From Bifidobacterium tibiigranuli (GTDB lineage Bacteria > Actinomycetota > Actinomycetes > Actinomycetales > Bifidobacteriaceae): a DNA stretch of 64,000 nucleotides. Positions 1 to 8,328 of the stretch are shown here, one piece after another. Made by a program: the position numbers and the translations under genes. The notes under the pieces are model-generated. The model ran no database searches. It was not told the DNA's origin and saw only the letters and a list, made by a program, of their open reading frames with translations. The DNA is taken from NCBI RefSeq assembly GCF_009371885.1, contig NZ_QLZA01000012.1, forward strand, positions 33,448-97,447. Direction: 5' to 3'. Each line of letters begins with the position of its first letter. Position 1 is the stretch's first letter.

Positions 1-132
1 GCCGATATGCTGCAGCAAGTCGCCATCGCCGCGCCATACCTCGGCGACAGTGGCGAGCAGGTCGCCCGCATCGCGACGAAAGCGAATCACAGCATCAACC
101 GCGGCGTCGTAGCGTATTCTGGCGTCGGCTGA
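1..132 (+). CDS. C-terminal fragment of an unidentified protein
   Basis: The first frame is open from the window edge and gives 43 residues ending SINRGVVAYSGVG before a TGA. The rest of the gene lies outside the window. Codon use is ordinary for the region, and the next gene (rbpA) runs the same way after a gap of about 157 nt. I do not recognise the family from this tail and assign no function. It is real coding sequence only if the frame stays open further upstream, which cannot be seen here. Confidence 0.45.
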   Translation, partial: ADMLQQVAIAAPYLGDSGEQVARIATKANHSINRGVVAYSGVG

Positions 133-289
133 TCTGATTGAGCCCGGCATTGGAATCAGTTCGCTGTGCTTTGCGGCAATCGCACAGCACGGTGATGCGG
201 AATACGCCATGAATATGATATGGAATAAAACACTCGTCCGAACTGTTCTGTAGCTTGGATGATTGTACTGAATGTGGAGGAGTCAAGGA

Positions 290-637
290 ATGGCTGAACG
301 TAGTCTGCGCGGCATGAGCATCGGCGCGAAATCACTGGAATCCGACGATAACGTGGATTTCGCCGAACGCAGCGATGTCGCGTACATCTGCCCGAACGGG
401 CACCGCACGATTCTGCCGTTCGCGCAGGGCGCAGAGGCACCGAACGAATGGGAGTGCCGCTGCGGGGCCACGGCGCGTCGCGAAGGCGACGACGATGCCG
501 AAGCCAATGAGATCACGAAGCCGACCCGTACGCATTGGGACATGCTGTGCGAACGACGCAGCGAAACCGAACTCAAAGAGCTGCTCACCAAGCGGCTCAA
601 GATGCACCACGAAGGATGGATTCCCGACTACGAGTAA
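290..637 (+). CDS. rbpA: RNA polymerase-binding protein RbpA
   Basis: This 115-residue protein has the RbpA layout: a short N-terminal tail, a zinc-binding core with C34, H38, C56 and C58, a basic linker, and a C-terminal sigma-interacting segment (about residues 78-108, with THWDMLCERRSE and ELKELL). RbpA is an actinobacterial general transcription factor. It binds RNA polymerase and the primary sigma factor and stabilises open complexes. The start is the ATG after GGAGGAGTCAAGGA; an ATG 18 nt further upstream lies inside that ribosome binding site region and is rejected. It stands alone, with its own upstream gap and a HAD gene about 100 nt downstream. Length and motifs match the family well. 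Confidence 0.95.
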   Translation: MAERSLRGMSIGAKSLESDDNVDFAERSDVAYICPNGHRTILPFAQGAEAPNEWECRCGATARREGDDDAEANEITKPTRTHWDMLCERRSETELKELLTKRLKMHHEGWIPDYE

Positions 638-739
638 AGTTGTGCGTGGTCTGATGCCCGGTTGCGGTCCTATGGCCGGCCGGGCATTATGCTATAAAAC
701 GACTATGCAACGATAAGGATATAGACAGGGGAGTAGCGC

Positions 740-1456
740 ATGACTGCAGCGCCGAGGAATATTGTTCTGCTCGATCTTGACGGCACGCTGACCGCCTCAG
801 CGCCCGGCATCATCGCCAGCGTGAGAAAAGCCTATGCCGACATGGACTTGCCGGTGCCCGACGACGCCGAGCTGCAGCGCTTCATCGGCCCGGCGATCAT
901 CGAATCCTTGCAACGCAACCATGTGCCTGACGATATGCTGCAGCAGGGCGTCAACGCATACCGCAGCTATTACTCCGAGATACCGGCCTTCGACGACCCG
1001 AACGACCCAGGTCACAAAGTCCCCGGACACCTGTGCTGCACCGTATTCGACGGTATACCCGAGCAATTGGCGTCGCTGCGCGGCGACGGCTTCATGTTGG
1101 CGCTTGCCACGGCGAAGCCCGAGTACCAGGCAAGGCCAGTGTGCACGCATTTCCATATCGACCGCATGATCGATGAAATCTACGGCGCCAGCCGTGATTT
1201 CTCGCGCTTGAAGAAGGACCAGGTAATCCGCTACGCCTTCGACAATATCGGCTTCGACCCTGCCAACGGCGACAGGGCGCTTATGGTCGGCGACCGCTGG
1301 ACCGATGTGGACGGCGCCATCGCCTGTGGTCTTGACTGCCTCGGCTGCCGCTGGGGCTACGCCGAGCCGAATGAGCTCGAAGAGCACGGTGCCTACCGCG
1401 TCATCGACCACGTCGATCAGTTGCACGACGCCGTGGGCGAATACTTTAGGATATAA
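740..1456 (+). CDS. gph: HAD-superfamily phosphatase, phosphoglycolate phosphatase type
   Basis: The 238-residue protein carries the HAD motifs in order: DLDGTLT with nucleophile D12 and acid D14, K126 in TAKPE, and GDRWTD (184-189) as the metal-binding motif IV. A helical cap follows motif I, as in subfamily IA. Members hydrolyse small phosphate esters such as 2-phosphoglycolate or pyrophosphate in the cytoplasm; the substrate cannot be read from sequence. The cap holds an extra Asp/Pro-rich stretch near residues 84-100. The start has a GGGGAG ribosome binding site 6 nt upstream. The gene ends just before the palindrome cluster, whose first hairpin could serve as its terminator. Confidence 0.85.
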   Translation: MTAAPRNIVLLDLDGTLTASAPGIIASVRKAYADMDLPVPDDAELQRFIGPAIIESLQRNHVPDDMLQQGVNAYRSYYSEIPAFDDPNDPGHKVPGHLCCTVFDGIPEQLASLRGDGFMLALATAKPEYQARPVCTHFHIDRMIDEIYGASRDFSRLKKDQVIRYAFDNIGFDPANGDRALMVGDRWTDVDGAIACGLDCLGCRWGYAEPNELEEHGAYRVIDHVDQLHDAVGEYFRI

Positions 1457-1479
1457 CTACTATATACATCCGATAATGT

Positions 1480-1620
1480 ACGTTATGTCAGATTTTTAAT
1501 CTGACATAACGTCGTATGGTTATATCGCAAGGAACTGCCCCTTGCTGACATAACCATACGCCCCGTTCCTCTGTTAAGGCTGACATAACGTCGGTTCGTT
1601 ATATAGCAAGAACAGCCATA
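1480..1620. repeat. Cluster of nested inverted and direct repeats 3' of the HAD gene
   Basis: A perfect 15-bp inverted repeat with a 3-nt loop (arms 1480-1494 and 1498-1512, ACGTTATGTCAGATT) is followed directly by a second hairpin with 11-bp arms (1513-1523 and 1550-1560, CGTATGGTTAT) and an inner GCAAGG/CCTTGC stem. The string CTGACATAACGTCG recurs as a direct repeat at about 1501 and 1580. The first hairpin may end transcription of the upstream HAD gene. No open frame is supported between 1457 and 1835. Confidence 0.75.
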
Positions 1621-1682
1621 CGTGACATTATCGTTGGCAAGGCCGATTAGTTTCTGACGGCGGTCGCTTTGCTCCGCCGGTG

Positions 1683-1851
1683 GGTTCACACTTTTTGGGC
1701 CGCACAGAAAAAGTGTGAACCAAACGAACATTCGGTATTAGCTTTTTCAAGTATGAATCGTTGCAATTCCATACTTTATGAGATTCAAAGCTACCATACG
1801 CCATGTTCGTTTGGCTCACACTTTTTTGCTGTCTCTCAAAAAGTGTGAACC
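1683..1851. repeat. Palindromic MITE-like element with paired hairpins
   Basis: The segment is bounded by the 14-bp inverted ends GGTTCACACTTTTT and AAAAAGTGTGAACC. Each end forms its own hairpin (arms 1683-1696/1708-1721 and 1813-1826/1838-1851, the second with one mismatch). The inner arms extend into a 23-bp inverted repeat containing ACCAAACGAACAT, with one mismatch, around an AT-rich core that is itself partly palindromic (AGCTTT...AAAGCT, GTATG...CATAC). The symmetry suggests a small non-autonomous element or a fold-back structure. The stop codon of the next minus-strand gene lies inside it. No transposase or target duplication was identified. Confidence 0.6.
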
Positions 1852-2207
1852 GCGCCTGAGAGCACTTCGTCGATGTGGCTGCGTTCGGCGCGACGGGACT
1901 GGAAGATCAGCAGCAGCACGTCGGCAATAATCAAAGCGGCGAGCACAACTGCGGAGATAAAGCCGATTTGGGTGTACAGTTTCTGCACGTGCTCGGCATA
2001 GCCTGCACCGATCACCAAATATACGAGGTATGCCAGCAATCCTGTGATCAGTGAAAGAATATGGCACTTGGTCACGTTCCAGCCTACCGGACGAACCGGC
2101 TTGGCTGAGCGGCCATAGTGACTCCGTGCAATGCTGAGCGCACCGATGCTGATGCAAATCGATGCGGAAAGCACCCAAAGCGCCGCCGGTATCGCTTCAA
2201 ACCACAT
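1836..2207 (-). CDS. Small three-helix membrane protein of unknown function
   Basis: This protein of about 123 residues has three predicted membrane helices: roughly residues 5-27 (AALWVLSASICISIGALSIA), 49-70 and 81-103. A basic stretch follows (FQSRRAERSHIDEV). I recognise no family. The chosen start is the ATG 8 nt after GGGGAG; a GTG nine bases earlier is possible but sits against the ribosome binding site. It lies about 23 nt downstream of ftsR in the same direction and is probably the last gene of that operon. Its final residues (VHTF) and stop codon are encoded by the outer arm of the palindromic element, so its natural C-terminus may have been altered. Confidence 0.6.
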   Translation of the reverse strand: MWFEAIPAALWVLSASICISIGALSIARSHYGRSAKPVRPVGWNVTKCHILSLITGLLAYLVYLVIGAGYAEHVQKLYTQIGFISAVVLAALIIADVLLLIFQSRRAERSHIDEVLSGAVHTF

Positions 2208-2230
2208 TGCCGACACTCCCCTGCCTTCGC

Positions 2231-2878
2231 TCAGGCCGCCTGGCGAGCCGCCTTGCGTTCCTCAAGCTTCTTGCGCATGCGCATTGCCGTGAGCTCGTCA
2301 ATCGGACGGCCTGCGGTCCTCGTCGTCGGTGCGGCAGTCAAATCGACATAGTCCTCGTCGTCAAGCGCGGTTTCGGTCTGGCGCCACAGCGAATCGACCG
2401 ACACGCTGAACAGGGCCTTGCCGCTGCGTACCAAGTCGATGATCTGATCGGCGCTGGTGCACTGATAGACCTGCTCGCCGTCGCACATAATCGTGACGCG
2501 GGCCAGTTCCTCGGTGTGCAGACCGGACAGGAAGCCGATGGCCGCCGTCACGTTCTGCAGGTTCACGCCGGCGTCAAGCAGGCGCTTGGAAACCGCGAGA
2601 ATGACCACGTCCTTGAAAGAGTACAGCCGACGCGAGCCGGAGCCGTGCGATGGCGTGATCGATGGCTCCACAATCTGCTTGCGTGCCCAGTAATCGAGCT
2701 GGCGGTACGTGATGCCCGCAACCTTTGACGCCACGGTGCCACGGTACCCGCGGCTGACCTCTTCGCTGTCGCCAAGGGAGAACAGCTCGCCCTGCACAGC
2801 GTCCTGCGCTGAAAGATCCATGCGATTCTCCAACCTGACATGCAGTTTCAACGCATTCGCGTCCATCTGTTCAGCCAT
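2231..2878 (-). CDS. ftsR: MerR-family regulator of the FtsR type
   Basis: This is a 215-residue protein with a winged-helix MerR HTH at about residues 46-112 (VAGITYRQLDYWARK, GSRRLYSFKDVVIL) and a C-terminal dimerisation/effector region without metal-binding cysteines. FtsR homologues next to garA/odhI in actinobacteria regulate cell-division genes; that link is family knowledge. The ATG used follows AGGGGAG at 4 nt spacing; upstream in-frame starts lack a ribosome binding site. It follows garA with a gap of about 93 nt. No FtsR target site is obvious in the window. Confidence 0.75.
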   Translation of the reverse strand: MAEQMDANALKLHVRLENRMDLSAQDAVQGELFSLGDSEEVSRGYRGTVASKVAGITYRQLDYWARKQIVEPSITPSHGSGSRRLYSFKDVVILAVSKRLLDAGVNLQNVTAAIGFLSGLHTEELARVTIMCDGEQVYQCTSADQIIDLVRSGKALFSVSVDSLWRQTETALDDEDYVDLTAAPTTRTAGRPIDELTAMRMRKKLEERKAARQAA

Positions 2879-2971
2879 AGCACTCCCCTGGTTCACGTCG
2901 GCATTCACATCGGTGTAATCACACACCTGCAATTTCTATTTCCCAGTGTATCGCGCCGCGCCGAGCCAAAC

Positions 2972-3409
2972 TTACGAAAGAACGACGGATTTTGTGAAGA
3001 ACACGAGCCGGAACTTGCCAATCATGATCTCGTCGCCGTTTTTGAGCTCCTGCCGCTCGACGCGCCTGCGGTTGACGTAGGTGCCGTTCAAGCTTCCCGA
3101 ATCGATCACGGCGTAGGTATCCCCCGAACGACGGAACACCGCGTGCGCGCGCGATACGGTCGAATCGTCAAGCAGGATGTCGGTCTTCGGGTCTCTGCCG
3201 ACACTGACCTCGTCTTCGTCAAGCAGGTATCGGGAGCCGGAGACGGCGCCGCGCGTCGAGATGAGCAGCGCCGTGCCAGGAGAGAGCCGGGTTATCGTTT
3301 CCAGGTCCTCCTGCGTAAGAGGGCGGTCTCCCGTAGTGGTGATAGGTATGTTGATGGCGGGCATGCCAATGATGGTGGTTTCGCCCGCGCTTGGAATCGG
3401 ATCAGTCAT
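2972..3409 (-). CDS. garA: FHA-domain protein of the GarA/OdhI family
   Basis: The protein has 145 residues. A flexible N-terminus carries an ETT motif (residues 10-12) that resembles the phosphorylated ETT motif of GarA/OdhI. The FHA domain follows, with GRD at 71-73, SRAHA at 86-90 and SLNGTYVN at 106-113. In corynebacteria and mycobacteria, PknG-type phosphorylation of this motif switches binding to 2-oxoglutarate dehydrogenase and glutamate dehydrogenase. Bifidobacteria are known to lack a complete TCA cycle, so the partner here must differ or be limited to glutamate metabolism (inference). It starts 5 nt after the stop of the upstream DUF881 gene with a weak ribosome binding site, which suggests translational coupling. 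Confidence 0.88.
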   Translation of the reverse strand: MTDPIPSAGETTIIGMPAINIPITTTGDRPLTQEDLETITRLSPGTALLISTRGAVSGSRYLLDEDEVSVGRDPKTDILLDDSTVSRAHAVFRRSGDTYAVIDSGSLNGTYVNRRRVERQELKNGDEIMIGKFRLVFFTKSVVLS

Positions 3410-3414
3410 AAACG

Positions 3415-4305
3415 TTATTCTACCGTCTTCGCATACTTGTACTGGCGAGACTCGTGAATCTCCGTGATTCGCACTTGATCGGAGGGTGTCACGCGCACAG
3501 CCGCGCCGAATTTTACCTTGAGCCGAGAGCCCACGCCTCCGGCAATATCCACCGCATTCTGCAGGTTCTGCGGGTTCCCGATGGCCTTGAGCGTGTATGG
3601 AGCCTGCAATTCCTGCCCGTCGCTTTCCAAGCCGTCTTTCGTGTCGCTGATGTATGTCGAGGTCACGACACGCACGCCGTTAAGCGCCATCACCTCGACG
3701 CCGGCGTTGCGCAGCTCCTCAAGCAGCTGGAACATCGTCGAGGCGTCGATGCGATTCTTCGGATCCTCCGTGATGGAGATGATCACGCCCTTGCCTTGAG
3801 CCGGAAGCCGCCCGGAGAGGATGCCGCTGGTCTGCTCGTTCTCCTTGGCGATGCGCTCGGCCTCCTGCTGCTTGTTCGCGGCGGCCTTGAGCGAATTGAG
3901 CTGATTGGTCAGATCGCTTTTGCGCTGTTCGAGGTTCTGCACCTGCGTGCTTGTTTCGGTGATCAGCCGGGTGAGTTCCTCCTCGCTCAGCGTTTCATAG
4001 GACGAAGCGGGGTTGTTGAGCTGAATGGCATAGCCGAAGCCGAGCAGCGCGCACAAGAGCGCAATCAGAAAACTGGTCGCCAGTCTGGCACGCACGCCGC
4101 TTTCGATGTGCGGCTTCTTCTGCTTGCGCCTGACGACAGGGAAGGACCCGGTCTGCGTCTGGTCGTTGTCGCTGGTCTGCTTGCCATGTGCAAGCTGGAT
4201 GCGCAGATCATCCGGTTCGACCTTGAGATTGTCACCATGCGACAGTTCATCGCGCGAACTATCGTCATGGCTCTCGTCATGAACCTCGTGTGTGCCATGT
4301 GCCAT
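3415..4305 (-). CDS. DUF881 membrane-anchored coiled-coil protein (first copy)
   Basis: The protein has 296 residues: a hydrophilic, acidic and His-rich cytoplasmic N-terminus, one membrane helix at about residues 74-94, a coiled coil from about 104 to 150 (Gln/Lys/Glu-rich), and a DUF881 domain to the end with GKGVIISITEDP and a conserved EVMALNGVRV segment. DUF881 proteins flank a small basic membrane protein in many Gram-positive bacteria. Their function is not established, though proximity to division and envelope genes is recurrent. It is 5 nt downstream of sbp and 5 nt upstream of garA, so all are probably one transcript. The second DUF881 copy in the operon shares layout but little N-terminal sequence. 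Confidence 0.85.
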   Translation of the reverse strand: MAHGTHEVHDESHDDSSRDELSHGDNLKVEPDDLRIQLAHGKQTSDNDQTQTGSFPVVRRKQKKPHIESGVRARLATSFLIALLCALLGFGYAIQLNNPASSYETLSEEELTRLITETSTQVQNLEQRKSDLTNQLNSLKAAANKQQEAERIAKENEQTSGILSGRLPAQGKGVIISITEDPKNRIDASTMFQLLEELRNAGVEVMALNGVRVVTSTYISDTKDGLESDGQELQAPYTLKAIGNPQNLQNAVDIAGGVGSRLKVKFGAAVRVTPSDQVRITEIHESRQYKYAKTVE

Positions 4306-4310
4306 GCCGG

Positions 4311-4643
4311 TCAGCTCCGGAAGATGAAGCGTCGGATGGCCGACACATTCGAGAAGATGCGGATGCCCAGCACGACGATGACGGCGGTCTGCAGCTGCGA
4401 GCCAACGCCAAGCTGATTGCCCAGCAGCACCAGCAGCGTGGCGGTGAGCACGTTGGAGACGAAGGATATGACGAAGACCCTGTCGGAGAAGCTGCGCTCG
4501 AAGTACGAGCGCGCCGCCCCCAGCAGGGCATCGAGCGCAGCAACCACCATAATCGGCAGATATGGCTGCAGCACGATGGGAATATCAGGGCGCACGAAAA
4601 TGCCCACGACGACACCGAGAATCAAGCCGAGCACTGCTGCCAT
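4311..4643 (-). CDS. sbp: Small basic protein, DUF1290 family
   Basis: This 110-residue hydrophobic protein has about three membrane helices (residues 3-22, 28-45 and 58-100) and a basic C-terminus (IRRFIFRS). Sequence features such as PYLPIMVVAALDALLGAARS match the small basic protein family, found between two DUF881 genes in actinobacteria and firmicutes. The function is unknown. It begins directly after the stop of the upstream DUF881 gene with no gap, so the two are likely translationally coupled. The conserved gene trio suggests a membrane complex. Confidence 0.85.
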   Translation of the reverse strand: MAAVLGLILGVVVGIFVRPDIPIVLQPYLPIMVVAALDALLGAARSYFERSFSDRVFVISFVSNVLTATLLVLLGNQLGVGSQLQTAVIVVLGIRIFSNVSAIRRFIFRS

Positions 4644-5645
4644 CTAGTCGCTCCTCTTTGCATAGGTCAAATCAACGGAATCGGCCGCTTGTACCATAAT
4701 CGCGTCCGATTTGCCGATCTGCGGGTATATGCCCGCCTTCTTGAATGAATCATACAGCGCGGGCTGCGCCTTGGCGCCCAGCGCATACGCCAAAGCGTCA
4801 CGGTTGCCGATCGCCTCGATCTTGTACGGGCTGGCAATCTGGTCGATGCCGATGAGAATCGACTGGCCCGCCGTCCTGATGGAAGTCTGCGGGCCAATGC
4901 GATGCCCGTTGATTGCGACGGCCTCCGCGCCGGAATTCCACAGCAGCGAGACGAACTGCTGCAGATCGGCGTCGGTGATCACGCGAATACGGCCAATCTG
5001 ACCCTCACGCGGGCCGGCACCGGAAGTCGAATCGGACTGGGCCGCAATCGGATCGGCCAACGTCAGCGTGATGCCCTCCCCCTGTACGGCGCTCAGGCCG
5101 TTGACTAGATCATCCTCGCGCTGAGTTGGGTTGTCGTTAGCCGAACCAAGCTTCTTGGATTGGGCGTCGACCTGGACGCGCAGGGTCTTGTTGTCAGCCG
5201 AAAGCGTATCGACACGCCGATTGAGCTGATTGAGCTGGCCAATCAACGTATCGCGAATCTCCTTGCGCGGGTCGGTGTGCAGCTGGCGCACGAACAGCGA
5301 CCCGCCGAAGCCCACCCCCACGCAGATGAGGAACACAATCGCATGGGAGACCCAGACCGTGAGGCGGGACTGCGGGCGTCGCGCAAGCTGTGCATCCGAG
5401 AACATCGGGTCGAGCGGACGGTTCGTCAGATCGTCGATCAGACGCAGGGAATCATCGTCGATCTTGCGCCGTCTGGCCCGCCGATCGGATTCCGGACGTT
5501 GCGCGGCCGCAGGAATGGTCTCAAGACCTGCCACAGCCCGCGAGAAGACCGCACGACGTTTGTGCACGGCCGCTCGTGAAGAAACAGGATACGAGCGAGG
5601 CTGCACATGCACGGGCAGTTCGACAGGGGAACGTGGCACAGTCAT
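4644..5645 (-). CDS. DUF881 membrane-anchored coiled-coil protein (second copy)
   Basis: This 333-residue protein has a long basic, Arg-rich cytoplasmic tail (residues 1-93), one membrane helix near 95-118, a coiled coil from about 126 to 165 and a DUF881 domain (GEGITLTLADP, EAVAINGHRIG). The start is the ATG four bases after the pgsA stop, using GGGTGAG inside the pgsA end as ribosome binding site; an ATG 60 nt upstream would overlap pgsA and is less likely. It is the first DUF881 gene after pgsA and is followed without gap by sbp. Its basic tail could contact nucleic acid or lipid head groups (inference). Confidence 0.85.
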   Translation of the reverse strand: MTVPRSPVELPVHVQPRSYPVSSRAAVHKRRAVFSRAVAGLETIPAAAQRPESDRRARRRKIDDDSLRLIDDLTNRPLDPMFSDAQLARRPQSRLTVWVSHAIVFLICVGVGFGGSLFVRQLHTDPRKEIRDTLIGQLNQLNRRVDTLSADNKTLRVQVDAQSKKLGSANDNPTQREDDLVNGLSAVQGEGITLTLADPIAAQSDSTSGAGPREGQIGRIRVITDADLQQFVSLLWNSGAEAVAINGHRIGPQTSIRTAGQSILIGIDQIASPYKIEAIGNRDALAYALGAKAQPALYDSFKKAGIYPQIGKSDAIMVQAADSVDLTYAKRSD

Positions 5646-5649
5646 AGGC

Positions 5650-6261
5650 TCACCCGGCATCGTGAATAAGCGAGAATCCTTGGCGGAAGTATATGCATCC
5701 TGCAAGCCAGTATACGCCGACGCCCCAGATGCCTACGGCCAAGGCGATCAAGTGGAGCGTGTGGGCAAACAGGTTGTCCCATACATCGGCCACGATAAGC
5801 GTCACGAATGCGGTCATCAGCAGCGCCGTGCCGGTCTTGCCCACGAAATTGACAGGCAGCGGACCATAGTCGTGCTGTGCGAGCAGCAGGACCAAAACGC
5901 CCATCAGCAGATCGCGCATCGCCACAACGACAAGCATCCACATCGGAATGATGCCCGCAAGCCCCAGCGCGAATATGCTGGACAAGATAAGCAGACGGTC
6001 CGCAATCGGGTCAAGCAGCTGGCCGATCTTGCTGACCTGGTTGAAGGTGCGCGCGATCAGGCCATCCATCCCGTCGGACAGCGCGGACAAGGCCAGCACC
6101 GCCAGCGCCGGAATCATCCGGTGATGCGCCACCAGCACGGCGATGATCGGGATAGAGAGGATGCGCAGCAGGCTGATGAAGTTCGGCACCGTAAAGTACA
6201 CATCCCGGGGATCCGGACTGTATTGCGTTGTGTCGATATGATCATTCATCGTGCGCGACAC
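5650..6261 (-). CDS. pgsA: CDP-alcohol phosphatidyltransferase, probably phosphatidylglycerophosphate synthase
   Basis: The 203-residue integral membrane enzyme carries the CDP-alcohol signature DG-x2-AR-x8-G-x3-D-x3-D at residues 66-88 (DGLIAR...GQLLDPIAD). It moves a phosphatidyl group from CDP-diacylglycerol to an alcohol acceptor, most likely glycerol-3-phosphate; inositol phosphate cannot be excluded from sequence. The substrate CDP-diacylglycerol is the product of cdsA further along the same strand. The start codon is GTG, sharing a base with the hisG stop (TAGTG); an ATG 12 nt inside is an alternative. Translational coupling to hisG is likely. Confidence 0.85.
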   Translation of the reverse strand: MSRTMNDHIDTTQYSPDPRDVYFTVPNFISLLRILSIPIIAVLVAHHRMIPALAVLALSALSDGMDGLIARTFNQVSKIGQLLDPIADRLLILSSIFALGLAGIIPMWMLVVVAMRDLLMGVLVLLLAQHDYGPLPVNFVGKTGTALLMTAFVTLIVADVWDNLFAHTLHLIALAVGIWGVGVYWLAGCIYFRQGFSLIHDAG

Positions 6262-7112
6262 TACATTCTCGAAGCTTGCAGCGCAGTGACGATGATGCCT
6301 CTAGCACCCACCTCATAGAGGCGATCCATAAGCTGATTCACTTTGTCGCGCGGCACCATCACGCGCACCGCGCACCACTGCTTGTCGTGCAGCGGCGAGA
6401 TGGTGGGGCTTTCAAAGCCCGGGGTGACGGCGATGGCCGCGGCGACCTTCGAAACCGGAATATCGTAGTCCATCAGCGCATAGCGATGCGCCGTGAGCAC
6501 GCCCTGCAAGCGACGCTCGAAGACGACAAGCCGCTCATCGTCATCGCCCACGCGGGGCGAGCGGGTAAGCACCGCCTCGGAGTGCAGAATCGGGTCGCCG
6601 AATACGCGCAGTCCGGCGTTACGCAGCGTGGTGCCGGTCGAAACGACATCAGCGATCAGATCGGCCACGCCAAGCTGGACCGAGGACTCCACAGCCCCGT
6701 CCAAATGGATGATATCGGCGTGGATGGAGTGTTCGGCCAGATAGTCTGCCACAAGCTTGTCAAATGAGCTGGCGACGCGCTTGCCGTCGATGTCTTCCAA
6801 GCGCGTAATCGGCGACGCCTCGGGCGCGGCGAAGCGGAAGGTCGAAGCGCCGAACCCCAAGGGAAGATGCTCCTCGGCCTCGGTATCGGAATTGAGCAGC
6901 AGATCGCGCCCGGTGATGCCGACGTCAATCGTGCCATGGCCGACGTATACCGCGATATCGATAGGACGCAGGTAGAAGAGCTCAACCTCGTTGTCCTGAT
7001 CCTCCACGACGAGCTGACGTGGGTTGCTACGCAGGCGATATCCCGCCTCGGCAAGCATATTCCACGCCGGCTCCGAAAGCATGCCCTTGTTCGGCACAGC
7101 GATTCGCAACAT
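6261..7112 (-). CDS. hisG: ATP phosphoribosyltransferase, long form
   Basis: HisG joins ATP and PRPP in the first step of histidine synthesis and is feedback-inhibited by histidine. The 283-residue length and a C-terminal regulatory region ([28 protein letters not shown]) mark the long form, which needs no HisZ. Catalytic-domain features include [22 protein letters not shown] and the PRPP-loop-like [18 protein letters not shown]. The start is the ATG after CGAGGAGGAAAT, a strong site. It lies about 90 nt after hisE and overlaps pgsA by one base. The hisG-hisE pair is split from hisF-hisI by the trp genes. Confidence 0.95.
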   Translation of the reverse strand: MLRIAVPNKGMLSEPAWNMLAEAGYRLRSNPRQLVVEDQDNEVELFYLRPIDIAVYVGHGTIDVGITGRDLLLNSDTEAEEHLPLGFGASTFRFAAPEASPITRLEDIDGKRVASSFDKLVADYLAEHSIHADIIHLDGAVESSVQLGVADLIADVVSTGTTLRNAGLRVFGDPILHSEAVLTRSPRVGDDDERLVVFERRLQGVLTAHRYALMDYDIPVSKVAAAIAVTPGFESPTISPLHDKQWCAVRVMVPRDKVNQLMDRLYEVGARGIIVTALQASRM

Positions 7113-7201
7113 ATTTCCTCCTCGAATACAACGGCAAGGCGCTATTCTTCCCATAGCCAACGCCTTTGCCCATAGCGCTCAGTAGCGCCTATAAATAACG
7201 C

Positions 7202-7465
7202 TCACAGATAGCGGTAGACGTCTTCCAGCGTGATGCCGCGATCGATCATCATGGTCTGCAGATGGTAGAGCAGCTGGCTCATTTCCTCGGCCGTGCGGTC
7301 GGCACCTTCGTATTCGGCGGCGATCCAGACCTCCCCCGCCTCTTCGATGATCTTCTTGCCGATGAAATGCGTGCCCTTGTCCAGCTCTCCGACGGTGAGC
7401 GAGCCTTCAGGCCGGCTGGCCGCCTTTTCGCTGAGTTCTGCAAACAGGGATTCGAATGTCTTCAT
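7202..7465 (-). CDS. hisE: Phosphoribosyl-ATP pyrophosphatase
   Basis: This 87-residue all-helical MazG-like enzyme hydrolyses phosphoribosyl-ATP to phosphoribosyl-AMP, the second histidine step. [21 protein letters not shown] supplies the acidic EExxE-type metal site, and [19 protein letters not shown] is typical of the C-terminus. It is a stand-alone HisE; HisI is encoded separately about 6.5 kb upstream. The ATG follows GGAGCATTACT. It precedes hisG with a gap of about 90 nt containing only a weak hairpin. Confidence 0.93.
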   Translation of the reverse strand: MKTFESLFAELSEKAASRPEGSLTVGELDKGTHFIGKKIIEEAGEVWIAAEYEGADRTAEEMSQLLYHLQTMMIDRGITLEDVYRYL

Positions 7466-7556
7466 AGTAATGCTCCATGGCATGCGGCAGCGCGAATCGC
7501 GGCTGCGCACATTGGTGTTATTGTCTTCAGTTGTAATGTCTTGCGGCGAGACGGGG

Positions 7557-8222
7557 TCAGTCCCGATACGCCGCCTGGGCGCGGTCGCGGATGTCGTTGA
7601 TCGCTGCGGCCGGATCCTGCGCACCGTAGACGGCGGAGCCGGCCACCATCACATCGGCCCCGGCTTCGGCGACGGTCGGCGCGGTCGAGGGGCTGACGCC
7701 GCCATCGACCTGAATATGCGTGGACAGGCCGCGTCGTGTGATCTCGTCGCGCAGGCGGCGCACCTTGCTCATCTGGTTGGCGAGGAACTTCTGCCCGCCG
7801 AAGCCCGGCTCGACCGTCATGATCAGCACCATGTCGAACTCGTCGAGGATGTCGAAGATCGGCTCGACCGGTTCGGCCGGACGCACGGCATAGCAGGCCT
7901 TGCAACCCATCTCGCGCAACTGTCGGGCCAGCCGCACCGGGGCGTGGGTGGCGCCCATATGGAAACTGACCGAGGCTGCACCGAGCTTGGCGTACTCCGG
8001 GGCCCAGCGGTCCGGGTCCTCGATCATGAGATGCACGTCCACCGGCAGCTTGGTGACTTCGCAGATACGCTTCACAATGGGCTCGCCGAGCGTCAGATTA
8101 GGTACGAAATGGTGATCCATCACATCGACGTGAACCAGATCGGCGTTGGATATGGCGTCCAGATCACGCTCGAGATTGCAGAAATCGGCTGACAGGATGC
8201 TGGGGGCGATTTGAATGGTCAT
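7557..8222 (-). CDS. rpe: Ribulose-phosphate 3-epimerase
   Basis: This 221-residue TIM barrel opens with [12 protein letters not shown] and holds [16 protein letters not shown], with the two histidines and aspartate of the metal site. [12 protein letters not shown] and VDGGVSPST complete the phosphate-binding loops. It interconverts ribulose-5-phosphate and xylulose-5-phosphate and so feeds the bifid shunt phosphoketolase substrate. The ATG preceded by GGAAGCC is preferred over one 9 nt upstream that lacks a ribosome binding site. It sits between lgt and hisE on the same strand, with about 106 nt before it. Confidence 0.95.
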   Translation of the reverse strand: MTIQIAPSILSADFCNLERDLDAISNADLVHVDVMDHHFVPNLTLGEPIVKRICEVTKLPVDVHLMIEDPDRWAPEYAKLGAASVSFHMGATHAPVRLARQLREMGCKACYAVRPAEPVEPIFDILDEFDMVLIMTVEPGFGGQKFLANQMSKVRRLRDEITRRGLSTHIQVDGGVSPSTAPTVAEAGADVMVAGSAVYGAQDPAAAINDIRDRAQAAYRD

Positions 8223-8328
8223 GGCTTCCATTCTATTAAGGGTGAACGACTTGGGTCATGCTCCCTGAGGATGATTGCAGAGCCTCAGCGCGCGCACCTA
8301 TCATACCCCGGGTTGAGCGCGAGGCACA

